Positions 22,068 through 32,920 of a stretch of DNA of 64,000 bases are shown here, piece after piece (the first letter of the stretch is position 1; every line of letters begins with the position of its first letter). The DNA is from Terfezia claveryi. Its lineage: Eukaryota; Ascomycota; Pezizomycetes; Pezizales; Pezizaceae. Both the position numbers and the translations under genes were made by a program. Below the pieces are notes generated by a model. It had not been told where the DNA came from and ran no database searches. It worked only from the letters and a program-made list of their open reading frames with translations. Where the stretch lies: NCBI GenBank assembly GCA_015179025.1, contig WHUX01000263.1:1-64000 (forward strand), read 5' to 3'.

Positions 22068-22396
22068 GCTTGGAAATTATGGCACCCCTCTGGCGATGGG
22101 TCATGTTATACCTGTCTTGTGTGAATGAATGTCTTTTATAGATTATTGAGCCACCTTTTCTGGCCCTAGAAGGTACTCCTGATGGCTGCCTGTAGTGGCG
22201 ATGTGATCCCTGCCATGATGCTCCCACCTTTGTATGTTGCAGTTGGCTTATTAAACTGCAGGCTTCCTGCTGACAGCAAGGAACTTCACTGGTTTATCAA
22301 ACTACACCATATTTGCCTCATGTCTCCCTCCCAGGCGGCACTGTTACCTAAGTATCCAAAAAATGTGCCCGCCGTCAGGAACTCATCTACCAGCTA

Positions 22397-22474
22397 CAGT
22401 GAACTCGCGTTATAAACAACCCCCGATATAAGAAACCTCGCGTTATAAGCAACTATTCTCCGGTCCCGACAGAA
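22397..22474 (+). repeat. Orphan pogo-like terminal repeat end
   Basis: After TA at 22395 comes CAGTGAACTCGCGTTATAAA, with several TTATAA/GATATAAG repeats, closely resembling the TIR of the element at 28097. The palindrome begins at 22475, so this end is separated from any partner. Confidence 0.5.
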
Positions 22475-23099
22475 TGTTATGTCCCATAGAGCGGTGCGTC
22501 CCGCCCACGTGTGGGACGTCCCATACACCTGTGGGACGCTATAGCTGGGTGGGACGACCCACCCAGCTTTGGCACTAGTGACCGGCCCATCCAGCAGTGG
22601 GCCCAGACTAGCCCAGCCCATTCACCTTTTCACCGTCACATGCATCAGTCGAACGAAATGCTCTATAAACGTTGCATACAAAATAATTATCACCATCCAC
22701 ATTGCATAGAAAACAATGACTAACAACCCCAAAATATGACTTAATTATCACCACACCAGTAAACAAACCAATCGAAATAAATTAAAAAACAGAATGCGAC
22801 AGGCAAAATATAAATAAAATAAAAAAGAATAGAAAAAACCCTGAACGCAGGCTACGTCTCATTGCGATTCACAGTGAATATAGAATATAGGCATACGGAT
22901 AAGTAGGCTCAAGATAACCTTATTATGAAGGCTTGCTTAATTAACAGAAGGTAGCTAAACTGGAGGATATATATATACACGGAAGTGCGGCTGGTTCATC
23001 CTACTCCTTCCCCTGCCCCTTCCCTCCGCCGCTAAGTTGTGCTGCCCCCGATGCTGCTAGTTCGTACCTTTCCTCCGCCGCTAGTTCGTGCTGCCCCAT

Positions 23100-23275
23100 A
23101 TGAGCCTGCAATTCGGGGTCTATATTAGCCTAGATATCCATGTCCACATGAGCCTGCAATTAAGGGCTCCTTAAAGCCTGGATATCTGCACCCACATGTG
23201 CTGGCAATCAGGGGGTCTATGTTAGCATGTGTATCCGCATCTGCATGTGCCTGCAATTCGGGGTCTATATTAGAC
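23100..23275 (+). repeat. Degenerate ~40-60-bp units, left arm
   Basis: Units around ATNTGCATGTGCCTGCAATTCGG alternate with GGTCTATATTAGCCTGGATA. The right arm has the inverted set at 27090-27300. The motif (ATATCC, then a CA-rich part and CAATT/AATGAG) recalls the repeats at 16075 and 30440. Confidence 0.6.
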
Positions 23276-23575
23276 TCTTCCCTCCTACGTGGAGTGAGAG
23301 AAAGAAGACTTACATATTGGTGAGATTGGGTATATTGCAGGTGGCACATCAAGCTAGTGAATGCATGAATATTGGATATATCGGGGTTGGCCAGTTCAGG
23401 GTAAATGCAGTGGATATGCTGCAGGCCGAATATCTAGCTGCAGAAAGGGTAAATACTGGGTATATTGTGGTTGGTACATCAAGCTGAAGAAAGGGCGAAT
23501 ATGAGGTATATTGCAGGCCGAATATACAGCTAAGGAAGAAGCGAATATTGCATATACCACAGGCTGAATATCTAC

Positions 23576-24533
23576 CCTTACCTCCCCCACTGGCTAATGC
23601 TGTCCCTTACCTCCCCCACTAGCTAATGCTGTCCCTTACCTCCCCTACTACCTAATGCTGTCCCTTACCTCCCCCGCTAGCTAATGCTTTCCATTACCTC
23701 TCCCTCTAGCTAATGCTGTCCCTTACCTCCCCCGCTGGCTAATGCTGTCCATTACCTCCCCTGCTGGCTAATGCTGTCTGTTACCTCCCCCGCTAGCTAA
23801 TGCTGTCCATTACCTTTCCCGCTGGCTAATGCTATCCCTTAGCTCCTCCGCTAGCTAATGCTGTCCATTACCTCCCCCGCTGGCTAATGCTGTCCATTAC
23901 CTTCCCCACTGGCTATTGCTGTCCATTACCTCCCCCACTGGCTAATGCTGTTCCTTACCTTCCCCACTGGCTAATACTGTCCCTTACCTCCCCCGCTAGC
24001 TAATGCTGTCCCTTACCTCCCCCGCTAGCTAATGCTGTTCCTTACCTCCCCCGCTGGCTAATGCTGTCCATTACCTCCCCCGCTAGCTAATGCTATCCAT
24101 TACCTCCCCCCCTGGCTAATGCTGTCCCTTACCTCCCCCACTGGCTAATACTATCCATTACTTCCCCCGCTGGCTAATGCTGTCACTTACCTCCCCCGCT
24201 GGCTAATGCTGTCCCTTACCTCCCCCGCTAGCTAATGCTGTTCCTTACCTCCCCCGCTGGCTAATACTATCCGTTACCTCCCCCACTGGTTAATGCTGTC
24301 CATTACCTCCCCTGCTAGCTAATGCTGTCCATTACCTCCCCCGCTGGCTAATGCTGTCCGTTACCTCTCCCGCTGGCTAATGCTGTCTCTTACCTCCCCC
24401 ACAGGCTAATGCTGTCCATTACCTCCCTCGCTAGCTAATGCTGTCCATTACCTCCCCTACTGGCTAATGCTGTCCCTTACCTCCCCCGCTAGCTAATGCT
24501 GTCCATTGCCTCCCCCACTAGCTAATGCTGTCC
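23576..24533 (+). repeat. 29-bp minisatellite, about 33 copies (left arm)
   Basis: Unit GCTAATGCTGTCCMTTACCT + CCCCCGCTG, repeated head to tail for about 960 bp with single-base variants (Ccc/Cca/Ccg after GT, C/T elsewhere). There are no spacers, so it is not a CRISPR array. Its inverted counterpart in the right arm has only about 13 copies. Confidence 0.92.
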
Positions 24534-24933
24534 TAATACAGGATATATCACAGGCCTGATATCTAGCTGGAGAAGGGGCGAATATGGGGTATTTTGCAGG
24601 TCGAATATCTAGCTAGAGAATGAGTAAATATAGGGTATATTGCAGGCAGTACATCAAGCTGTAGAAGGTGTGAATATTAGATATATCGGACGTAGTAAGT
24701 TCAGGGTAAACCTAGTACTCATGCCGCAGGCCGAATATCCAGCTAGAAAAGGGGCGAATATGGGGTATATTGCAGGCGGAATATCCAGCTAGAGAAGAGG
24801 TGAATATTGGGTATATTGTAGGCTGAGTAAGGAAGGCGCGAATATTACCAGTTGTTTATCCAGCTTGAGTTGGCATGAATATTGAGTATACTGCAGGTTG
24901 TTTATCCAGCCAGGGAAGGTACGAATATAGAGT

Positions 24934-25269
24934 TTTTTTTTTTTTTTTTGAAGTCTGTACGTCTATGGAGCCTTAGGCTATGAGACGGCCCCGTTTACCG
25001 CATCTTTAGAAGACTTGGTCTACCTCCACACTTGCCAACGGAACAACTTGGCCACCCTAACCCCCCAATCCACCCCTACCAAGGCCATTTGGGACTTGCC
25101 AAGACTTAACTCCGTAGAGTGTCTGTGACTAAGCCAACAGGGGGAAACCTCTTTAGGACAAACCTCTGTTCCTTGGCTGTTAGAAAAACCTTTGGCAGGG
25201 GCAGGATTCGAACCTATGCACATAAGAGCATACACCAAGATGGCTTCCAACTACGCCATCCACCCTACC
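24934..25269 (-). mobile_element. tRNA-derived SINE (336 bp, TSD ACGAATATAGAGT)
   Basis: Read on the minus strand, it opens with a 75-nt tRNA-like head. GGTAGGG at the start can pair with CCCTGCC at the end of the head. TGGCGTAGTTGG is an A box and GGTTCGAATCC a perfect B box, the internal RNA polymerase III promoter. A unique body follows, then a tail matching the LINE 3' end at 14990-15062 and an A-run. The 13-bp duplication ACGAATATAGAGT flanks it (24921-24933 and 25270-25282). The right arm of the palindrome has the uninterrupted site. Confidence 0.9.
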
Positions 25270-25479
25270 ACGAATATAGAGTATATTGCAGGTTGAATAA
25301 GGAGCTCAGGCAACTCATGCCTAGATCACACCCCTTTACTTGTCATTATCTCCTGGCATGTCGGCAGTAGCTACCCAAAACAGCTACTAGCGTGTGCATG
25401 ATGTAGGTTGATCTTGCAGAAGGTACAACTGTTAGTCCCATTTTTTCCCAATACAGTAACGTATAATACGAGACTTTCT

Positions 25480-25804
25480 ATTGTTATTCAAATTAAAATC
25501 GGCAATTGTTAAAGAGGCAATTGCTAGATTTATACCAGTTATATATATCTTGCTCATATTAAAATATATACTATTACTATCTATGGTTATATACCTATAT
25601 CCCTTTCTAGCTATCATATATAATAGGAAATATATATATATTGCAGGCTTCAATATATACATATTCATATATATTTGGTAGTGAGTATATTATCTAGGTA
25701 TAGTGAGATTCTTCTTATAAGTATTATTATTTGGAAGGATAATAGTAACTGCTCAATGAGTTAAGTCAACAAAGAGCTAGTTAGAATAACAACTCTACCA
25801 AATG
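25480..25804. other. AT-rich central spacer of the palindrome
   Basis: 325 bp with many TATATA and TTATA runs. Overlapping short frames on both strands reflect low complexity and are not called as genes. Confidence 0.6.
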
Positions 25805-26398
25805 GAAAGTCCCGTATTATACGTTACTTTATTGGGAATAAATGGGACCAACAGTTGTGCCTTCTGCAAGATCAACCTGTATCACGCACATGCTAGCAGC
25901 TGTTTTGGGTAGCTACTGTCAACATGCCAGGAGATAATGACAAGTAAAGGGGTGTGATCTAGGCATGAGTTGCTTGAGCTCCTTATTCAGCCTGCAATAT
26001 ACTCCATATTCGTACCTTCCCTGGCTGGATAAACAACCTGCAGTATACTCTATATTCGTGCCGACTCAAGCTGGATAAACAACTGGTAATATTCGCGCCT
26101 TCCCTACTCAGCCTGCAATATACCTAATATTCACCCCTTCTCTAGCTGGATATTCCGCCTGCAATATACCCCATAATTGCCCCTTCTCTAGCTGGATATT
26201 CGGCCTGTGGCATGAGCACTGGGTTTACCCTGAACTCACTACGTCCGATATATCCAATATTCACACCTTCCACAGCTTGAGGTACTGCCGGCAATATACC
26301 CCATATTCACCCATTCTCTAGCTAGATATTCGGCCTGCAATATACCCCATATTCGCCCCTTCTCCAGCTAGATATCAGGCCTGCGATATATCCAGTAT

Positions 26399-26778
26399 TA
26401 GGACAGCATTAGCTAGTGGGGGAGGCAATGGACAGCATTAGCCAGCGGGGGAGGTAAGGGACAGCATTAGCCAGCGGGGGAGGTAATGGACAGCATTAGC
26501 CAGTGGGGGAGGTAACGGACAGCATTAGCCAGCGGGGGAGGTAACGGACAGTATTAGCCAGCGGGGGAGGTAAGGAATAGCATTAGCCAGCGGGGGAGGT
26601 AATGGACAGCATTAGCTAGCGGGGGAGGTAATGGACAGCATTAGCAAGCGGAGGAGGTAAGGAACAGCATTAGCCAGCGGGGGAGGTAATAGACAGCAAT
26701 AGCCATTGGCGGAGGTAATGGACAGCATTAGCCAGCAGGGGAGGTAACGGACAGCATTAGCCAGCGGGGGAAGTAAGG
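26399..26778 (-). repeat. 29-bp minisatellite, about 13 copies (right arm)
   Basis: Inverted form of the left-arm array (AGCATTAGCCAGCGGGGGAG). A 171-codon minus-strand frame runs through it and its neighbour, but only because the repeat has no stop in that phase. Confidence 0.9.
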
Positions 26779-28096
26779 GTGGATATTCAGCCTGCGGTAT
26801 ATGCAATATTCGCTCCTTCCTCAGCTGTATATTCGGCCTGCAATATACCCCATATTCGCCCTTTCTCCAGCTTGATGTACCGACCACAATATACCCAATA
26901 TTCGCACTTTCTCCAGCTGGATATTCGGCCTGCAGCATATCCACCGCATTTACCCTGAACTGGCCAACCCCGATATATCCAATATTCACGCATTCACCAG
27001 CTTGATGTGCCGCCTGCAATATACCCAATCTCGCCAACATGTAAGTCTTCTTTCTCTCACTCCATGTAGGAGGGAAGAGTCTAATATAGACCCCGAATTG
27101 CAGGCACATGCGGATGCGGATACACATGCTAACATAGACCCCCTGATTCCCGGCTCATGTAGACGCGGATATCCAGGCTAATAGAGACCCCCGGTACATG
27201 TGGGCACAGATATCCAGGCTTTAAGGAGCCCTCAATTGCAGGCTCATGTGGACATGGATATCTAGGCTAATATAGACCCCGAATTGCAGGCTCATATGGG
27301 GCAGCACGAACTAGCGGCGGAGGAAAGGTACGAACTAGCGGCATCGGGGGCAGCACAACTTAGCGGTGGAGGGAAGGGGCAGGGGAAGGAGTAGGATGAA
27401 CCAGCCGCACTTCCGTGTATATATATATCCTCCAGTTTAGCTACCTTCTGTTAATTAAGCAAGCCTTCATAATAAGATTATCTTGAGCCTACTTATCCGT
27501 ATGCCAATATTCTATATTCACTGTGAATCGCAATGAGACGTAGCCTGCGTTCAGGGTTTTTTCTATTCTTTTTTATTTTATTTATATTTTGCCTGTCGCA
27601 TTCTGTTTTTTAATTTATTTCGATTGGTTTGTTTACTGGTGTGGTGATAATTAAGTCATATTTTGGGGTTGTTTATTTGTTGGTGCAGTCATTGTTTTGT
27701 ATGCAATGTGGATGGTGATAATTATTTTGTATGCAACGTTTATAGAGCATTTCGTTCGACTGATGCATGCGACGGTGAAAAGGTGAATGGGCTGGGCTAG
27801 TCTGGGCCCACTGCTGGATGGGCCGGTCACTAGTGCCAAAGCTGGGTGGGTCGTCCCACCCAGCTATAGCGTCCCACAGGTGTATGGGACGTCCCACACG
27901 TGGGCGGGACGCACCGCTCTATGGGACAGAACACCTACACCTCACCTGCTAGAATAAATTGTTCTCAGTGACATCAATGACAGTATGTCTTCTAATAGGC
28001 TATACTTGCCTTTGTAAAGTCATAGATGTGGCTAGCAGACTATTAACCTGAGTGTTAGTGAGGGCAGACATGTTATTAACAGTAGGTTTAATATTA

Positions 28097-28956
28097 CAGT
28101 GAACCCTCTTTATAAGCAACCCCCTCGGGACCGACCAAGGGTTTCTTATAACGAGGGGTTTCTTATATCGAGATATATACAAAAAAATATGGAAATTTCC
28201 GACCCCGGCCTAAAATAACCTGTGATTGTTGCTTGTTGCTGTGTGTGTCGAGCCCTGCCTTGTAGACTCTCAATATCCCGCCTTTCTCTATATAGAAGAG
28301 CCTCTAGCTGCTCCCCTTTCTGTCTATTAACATGATCTAATTGATTCCATTTACCACTACGAACTCGTTCTGCTGTTGGCTGAATCTTATGCAATTGTAC
28401 CGTCATGCTTGCCGATGGCACTCGTGGCCATTTTAGACTCAGGATCTTGCTAATTTGAGATTTACTAATCGTCTTAGGTGCATATTTGGTATTGAACCAC
28501 TCTTTAATATCATGATAGCTATGACCTGGATGTAGTGCACGTTGACTGCAAATATCATCACGTTCTTTCTGACTCCATGCCTGGCGAGTTTAGGTTTGCT
28601 TTGGCAGCATAGTTGAGGTGGGGTAAGTGGGTGTAGGACTAAGAAGCTTGGAGTAGTTATCTCAATAGACCTGGTATGGGTGCACACAATGAGCGCTTGT
28701 GTAATGGCACTTGATGTAAAGTGGTTGAGAAACAATTCACACGATATGGTTGCAACTGCGGGGTAATATCTGCAGCTGACTCTACCTCGATATAAGAAAC
28801 TCCCAATTTTATATGTATTACTAAGCAGATACTTAAGAAACCTGCTAGTAACGAGGGTTTCTTATTTTCCCATACAAATTCTGGCGGGACCGGAGCACTG
28901 TTTCTTATAACCAGGTGTTTCTTATAACGGGGGTTGCTTATAAAGAGGGTTCACTG
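28097..28956 (-). mobile_element. Pogo-derived short element with TIRs (TSD TA)
   Basis: Ends are CAGTGAACCCTCTTTATAAG with GCAACCCC and their inverse, immediately flanked by TA (28095-28096, 28957-28958). Subterminal TTTCTTATAACGAGG motifs repeat at both ends. The 860-bp interior holds only a transposase N-terminus on the minus strand, so it is a deletion derivative of a pogo/Tigger-like Tc1-mariner element. Confidence 0.85.
28200..28620 (-). pseudogene. Pogo-type transposase, DNA-binding domain fragment
   Basis: Reading the minus strand from about 28600 gives a helix-turn-helix segment (QKERDDICSQRALHPGHSYH, DIKEWF, ISKSQISKIL). It continues as WPRVPSASMTVQLHKIQPTA and GKWNQLDHVNRQKGEQLEAL, LYRERR, which is the junction to a CENP-B-type second helix-turn-helix. 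Such proteins bind the transposon ends. The DDE domain is missing. The exact start is unclear: an upstream frame of 98 codons is in another phase, so either a frameshift or a spliced start is needed. Confidence 0.65.
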
Positions 28957-29039
28957 TAGCATGCCTCTATATAGAGCTAGCAGTATTAAGGAAGTCAAAA
29001 GAAAGAGAAGAGGACAAGTTCTTTATATATTCAGCTTGT

Positions 29040-29410
29040 TTTCCAGCTATTCAGTCTTCCCCACCCACTAGCGAGTTTCTTCTATATTTAGCTGTTTTGC
29101 CCTCTGAGCCAGCTAGCGAGTTCTTTCTGTATTACCCTGATTTGCCTGCTGTTACTGTATATCATGTCCGCCCACTAGCGAGTTCTTCATATATTCAGCT
29201 GTTTTGCCAGCTATTCAGTCTTCCCCGCCCACTAGCGAGTTTCTCCTATATTCAGCTGTTTTGCCCTATGAGCCAGCTAGCAAGTTTATCCTGTATTACC
29301 CTGATTTGCCCGCTGTTATATGTATGAGAAACTCGCTTATGGGGGGCAGGCACTCTGATATATGAGAAACTCGCTAATGCGTAGAAGCTCGATATATGAG
29401 AAACTCCCTA
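29040..29410 (+). repeat. Tandem repeats of a CCACTAGCGAGTTTCT unit
   Basis: Blocks of about 65 and 130 bp are duplicated: CCCACTAGCGAGTTTCTYCT, TATTCAGCTGTTTTGCC and TGTATTACCCTGATTTGCC occur twice or more. On the right, ATATGAGAAACTCGCTAATG repeats three times (29327-29412), which is the inverse of the GCGAGTTTCT core. The array may therefore be the remnants of terminal repeats of a DNA element. Confidence 0.6.
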
Positions 29411-29449
29411 ATGGCGGGGACAGAGCAATCTACCTAGCGAGCCAAGATG

Positions 29450-30110
29450 GTGACTAGAGAAGAGGGGCTATCAAACTTGGAAGGGGAAATGCTGTGGACA
29501 ATAAGATGGAGACTTATGACACAATGGAGTAGATAAGGATGAGGTGCTAAGAGTAGATTCAGAGGAAGCAATGGAGAGTGTGCTAAGTATTACTTCAGAT
29601 ACGGCTGTCATATAGGAGGTTGAAGAGATAGAGTGAAGACTGGAGTTTCAAACAGTTGAGGAGGAGTTTGAAGGGGCAGTAGTTGAATGAATTCAAGTAT
29701 GGGCAGACGTAAGTAATGATACCAAAGTGACATCAATGGAATGGATTCTCACAACCCTTCAAAAGTCATTTGAGGCAAAAAGGAGAGGGAGAGATGGTAG
29801 AGTAAGAGTATAGAAGTCAAACCCACCTTGTCCCTTGGGAAGGGTTTTGGAGAAAATAGGTAGGCGGAGGAGAATTGAAGAGACACTGATATGGAGCAGT
29901 CGTTTAAACCATTGAGGTGGAAGCATACTGAAGAAAGGAGGAAGGAAGGTAATGATAACAATAAAGAGAGTGGGGAGAACACCGAGAAGCAGGACTTGAG
30001 GAAGGGGACTCGGGAATAGTAGACTGGGGGAATGAAGAAATAGGACCTGGGAATGGCAGACCTGGAGGATGTGAAAGGGGACTCAGGAATGGCAGGCTTA
30101 TCAGAGAAAA
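29450..30110 (+). pseudogene. Unrecognised RIP-degraded reading frame
   Basis: The plus strand is purine-rich, and in one frame it reads long coding-like stretches broken only by TAG/TGA, for example DEDEVLRVDSEEAMESVLSI and WILTTLQKSFEAKRRGRDG. Such stops fit CAG and CGA changed by RIP. No domain was recognised. It could be part of a LINE ORF1 or another transposon gene. The minus-strand frames of 151 and 80 codons are likely shadows. Confidence 0.35.
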
Positions 30111-30439
30111 ACTTTTGCTTGCAATTGTAGGTACACACAATGCCAATTTGCAAAAAAAAAACCTTCCCGTTACAATAATATCTCATTCCTGCAATGCACT
30201 TCACGCAACGCCGGTACTTACAATTTCATCCTCTTCCAATACGCAACCATTTCGAAACAATGTCTTTTATTCTCAGAATATTATCTATAAACTACTTACC
30301 TAGCTAAATACACAACTATTATGGCAAACCCCCAAGATCAGATTACCTAGAGTGCGAATGAGTGTAGCAGTCCACATACAATCAGCATTGAAATCCTCAT
30401 CCAAACCGGTCCCCCACGTCACCGTGCTAATCCCACCAT

Positions 30440-30800
30440 GGAAATTCAGCCAAGATATCCCTTGCAAATGAGCCTTGAATCCACTCCATGCAAATAAACC
30501 TATAGATCTATCCACCTGCATATCGACCTATATCTCCGCGTTGTAAATATCGCTACAAAATCAGCATGCAAATGGACCTATATATATTCCTAAAATCAAC
30601 CATGGAAATCAACCTAGATATATATTATTTCGCGTGCAAGTATAGGTCAAGAAACCACCGTCCAAATAACTTCAGTATCATCATTGTGTAAATTAAGCAC
30701 AGAAACCAGTGTCTGGGTTGTACGGGTGCCCTTGGGGAGCAATATTCGACAAGTTCCTGGCGGACACATTTGGGAAATACGAGCTGCCCCATGCTGCCAG
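30440..30800 (+). repeat. Degenerate ~40-bp tandem repeat with conserved tail (copy 2)
   Basis: Units such as CAAATGAGCCTTGAATCCAC and ATGCAAATNNACCTATA repeat about six times. They are followed by GGGTGCCCTTGGGGAGCAAT and GGCGGACACATTTGGGAAAT, matching the tail at 16355-16445. No gene. Confidence 0.55.
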
Positions 30801-30837
30801 CCCCGTAATGTATGAGTCGGGTCAGCTATTTTATGTT

Positions 30838-30940
30838 TTTATTTTGGACTCTATACGTCTATAGAGCCTGAGGCTATGAGTTGCCTAAACACCCTGTCTT
30901 CCAAACCAAAGAGATCAATATATATAGAAATAACTCCTTC
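30838..30940 (-). mobile_element. 3' end fragment of a SINE/LINE with shared tail
   Basis: Minus-strand tail CTATAGACGTATAGAGTCCA followed by a T-rich (A-rich on minus) run, with GCAACTCATAGCCTCAGGCT before it. This matches the LINE 3' end at 14990-15062. The body further right is not recognised. Confidence 0.65.
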
Positions 30941-31194
30941 CTCCAGCTCCATGCTCCTAACAGCTCTTCCCGTTAAGAGATAATAACCTCCACTACCCTA
31001 CCGCTCCCGACTCTTCCTGCCCCCCCCCCCCAAGCCCCTTACCGGTCTTCCTTATCAAACAGCCTCGTGTCTCCTCGGTCTAGATCCAAGTTCGAGAAGA
31101 ACAGCTCGACTAGGTCTACCATAAATCCTTGCCCTCTGTCCTTTACCTTCTGCAGCCACCTCCTTTGCGCTTAAGGAGGGGCTATAGCAAGCCA

Positions 31195-31236
31195 GGCTGC
31201 ATAGGAGTATCAAGTATTTAAAAAAAAAAAAAAAAA
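31195..31236 (+). mobile_element. Poly-A tail with AGTATCAAGTATTT (second tail family)
   Basis: The sequence GAGTATCAAGTATTT followed by 16 A resembles the minus-strand tails at 32498, 37009 and 37664 (AACAAGTATTT then A-run). It is probably the end of a non-LTR element of a second family. The body upstream is not recognised. 31237-32480 otherwise shows no supported gene. Confidence 0.4.
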
Positions 31237-32491
31237 GTGCAAGCCAGACCAGGGTCAACCAAATAATCCAGTTTTGTGCGCCAAGCTTGAGGGTTAGCCT
31301 TCCCTGACCGGCAGTAGACGTAGTTCACCCTTGCCTTTCTTCCCTACCTAACCACTCTACCCCCTCCTGTCCGGGCTACTGTTCTCTCCTCCTCCTGCTT
31401 TCTCTTCCATTCCTGTCGGATCTTCCCGTCGGTGTTTTGAGATTCTCCGGGGAACAAATCCCCGGCTCCTGTAGGTGACAGTAGACTCTGTAGGTAATAG
31501 TAGATTAGTAAGCGCACAACTCAAGGATGAGGGTTGCGCCAGGCGTAATGAATACTTATGTTCTGAGAATATATATAGGACGTAACTTACATGGGACGCA
31601 TGGAGGAAACAAGAAGTTGGTAGATGTATAGGATAGTACGTGATTGTAGGTGTGCCTGGGCGCGGAACAAAAGAGCGGTCTAAGTTGGCCATGAGGACGT
31701 AAGGAAATATGACGTGAGAAGTAGAAAACAGACGAAAACATCCGCATGAACGGTTGGATGCACAAGGGAAGATGTAAATAGTTTAAACTTGGCAACTTGG
31801 CAATAATAATACTGAGGTGGAGCGTTACAACGTGCACAGGGTTTTGCTGATGCAGCATGAGCGAGGAGGGGGCGGTGGCGACTGTCTGGGATAGAGACAG
31901 GCAGCGATTGCGGTGGGTTAGGAGGGCGGGGGAAATGGAAAGATGAAGGCACACACAAGGACCTGGAGTGGGGTTGTAGTTTCAGAGGTCGTTGCGCCAA
32001 CCAGACGAGGTTGTAGATGAGATCGGGAGACGTTAGGGGAGACGTTAGGGGAGACGCCAAGGCCTAGTCTCATGCTTGGGCTGGGGTGCAAGGACCATAG
32101 GCTTGGTTAAAAGGTGGTCTGGTTGGGGTAAAAGGCCATGTGGGGAGGGATGTGTGGGAATGAGCTAGTCTGGTTGGCACGGAATGAGCAAGTTGCGCAA
32201 AGGGGTGGCAGCAGGCACCATAGATAGCATATTTGTATAGCATGCTATGTAGTATAGCATCTATGTAGTCTGGTTAGCATAGCATAGTATAGCATGGCAT
32301 GGCGTGCATGACTAAGTAGGTAGTGCGTGACAACCCGGAAAGCCGTAAGCTTTCGGGACTGAGCTTAGAGGAATCATCATGAATATACATACATACATAC
32401 AGCATACACACATCATCTGTCATACGCATCTGGCCGGTTCTGACGGTAGTCTGGTTGGCACGGGAAAGGATAGTCTAGTGGGGGTCTTGAG

Positions 32492-32497
32492 AGGGAA

Positions 32498-32534
<37 letters not shown>

Positions 32535-32600
32535 CTTGTTACTCTCTTGAAGAGCCATCCGGATGGATTCAGGACAATCTTGAGAGGGAAGCCTTGATCC
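32492..32600 (-). mobile_element. SINE-like 3' fragment (second tail family)
   Basis: A 29-bp T-run, then on the minus strand ...GAATCCATCCGGATGGCTCT, AGAGTAACAAGTATTTT and poly-A. It shares GAATCC...GAGTAACAAGTATTT with the longer element at 37664. Only the 3' part seems present. Confidence 0.5.
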
Positions 32601-32920
32601 TGGGCCCAAATTCATCCTTGCTCCGTACAGTGTGACTGTGTGCGCTCAGCCAAAGCCCAGCGATTAGTCTGGTTCCCAGCGATGTCCAGACAAGTATGTT
32701 ATGCCAGCTTCACGGCTCAACTGAGAATTTAGGTGAGAATTACAGCGGTGGCCATCCGACTTGCTTGATTACTAACCACAAACGCCAATGCCCATGCCCC
32801 GCTTAACATGAAACCCCTTCCTCTCCCCACTCATACAAACAACCACCCACTTTACTTCTGCGAAACCAAACATATATCTCCATTTACTCTGGTTATCTTC
32901 ATCCACTTCATCACGTCACC

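Larger units (their letters stand above)
22475..27933. mobile_element. Giant palindromic foldback-like element (5.5 kb)
   Basis: The left arm 22475-25479 and right arm 25805-27933 are inverted copies along their length, separated by 325 bp of AT-rich spacer. The ends read TGTTMTGTCCCATAGAG. Each arm contains, from outside in: a terminal palindromic module, an AT-rich block with TTAATTAAGC, a GCGGAGG/GCTAGTTC block, 40-bp degenerate units, and a 29-bp tandem array. CGAATATNGGGTATATTGC repeats follow. No protein is encoded. The solo copy of the terminal module at 1914-2039 shows that the ends are dispersed in the genome. No clear target duplication was found. Confidence 0.85.

Noticed and set aside
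23576..24533. CRISPR-like regular repeat array
   Set aside because: Units follow one another without unique spacers and the genome is eukaryotic; it is a minisatellite.
25190..25268. True tRNA gene on the minus strand
   Set aside because: It has A and B boxes but is followed by a SINE body and LINE-like tail and is flanked by a target duplication; stem pairings are imperfect.
26612..27127. 171-codon minus-strand frame
   Set aside because: It runs through the 29-bp array and degenerate repeats of the palindrome; the left arm does not keep it open.
29749..30204. 151-codon minus-strand frame
   Set aside because: Composition is Ser/Leu/Phe-rich as expected opposite a purine-rich decayed frame; no motif.
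31357..32060. Overlapping minus-strand frames of 111-132 codons
   Set aside because: They overlap in different phases, lack motifs and have no consistent start or splice sites.
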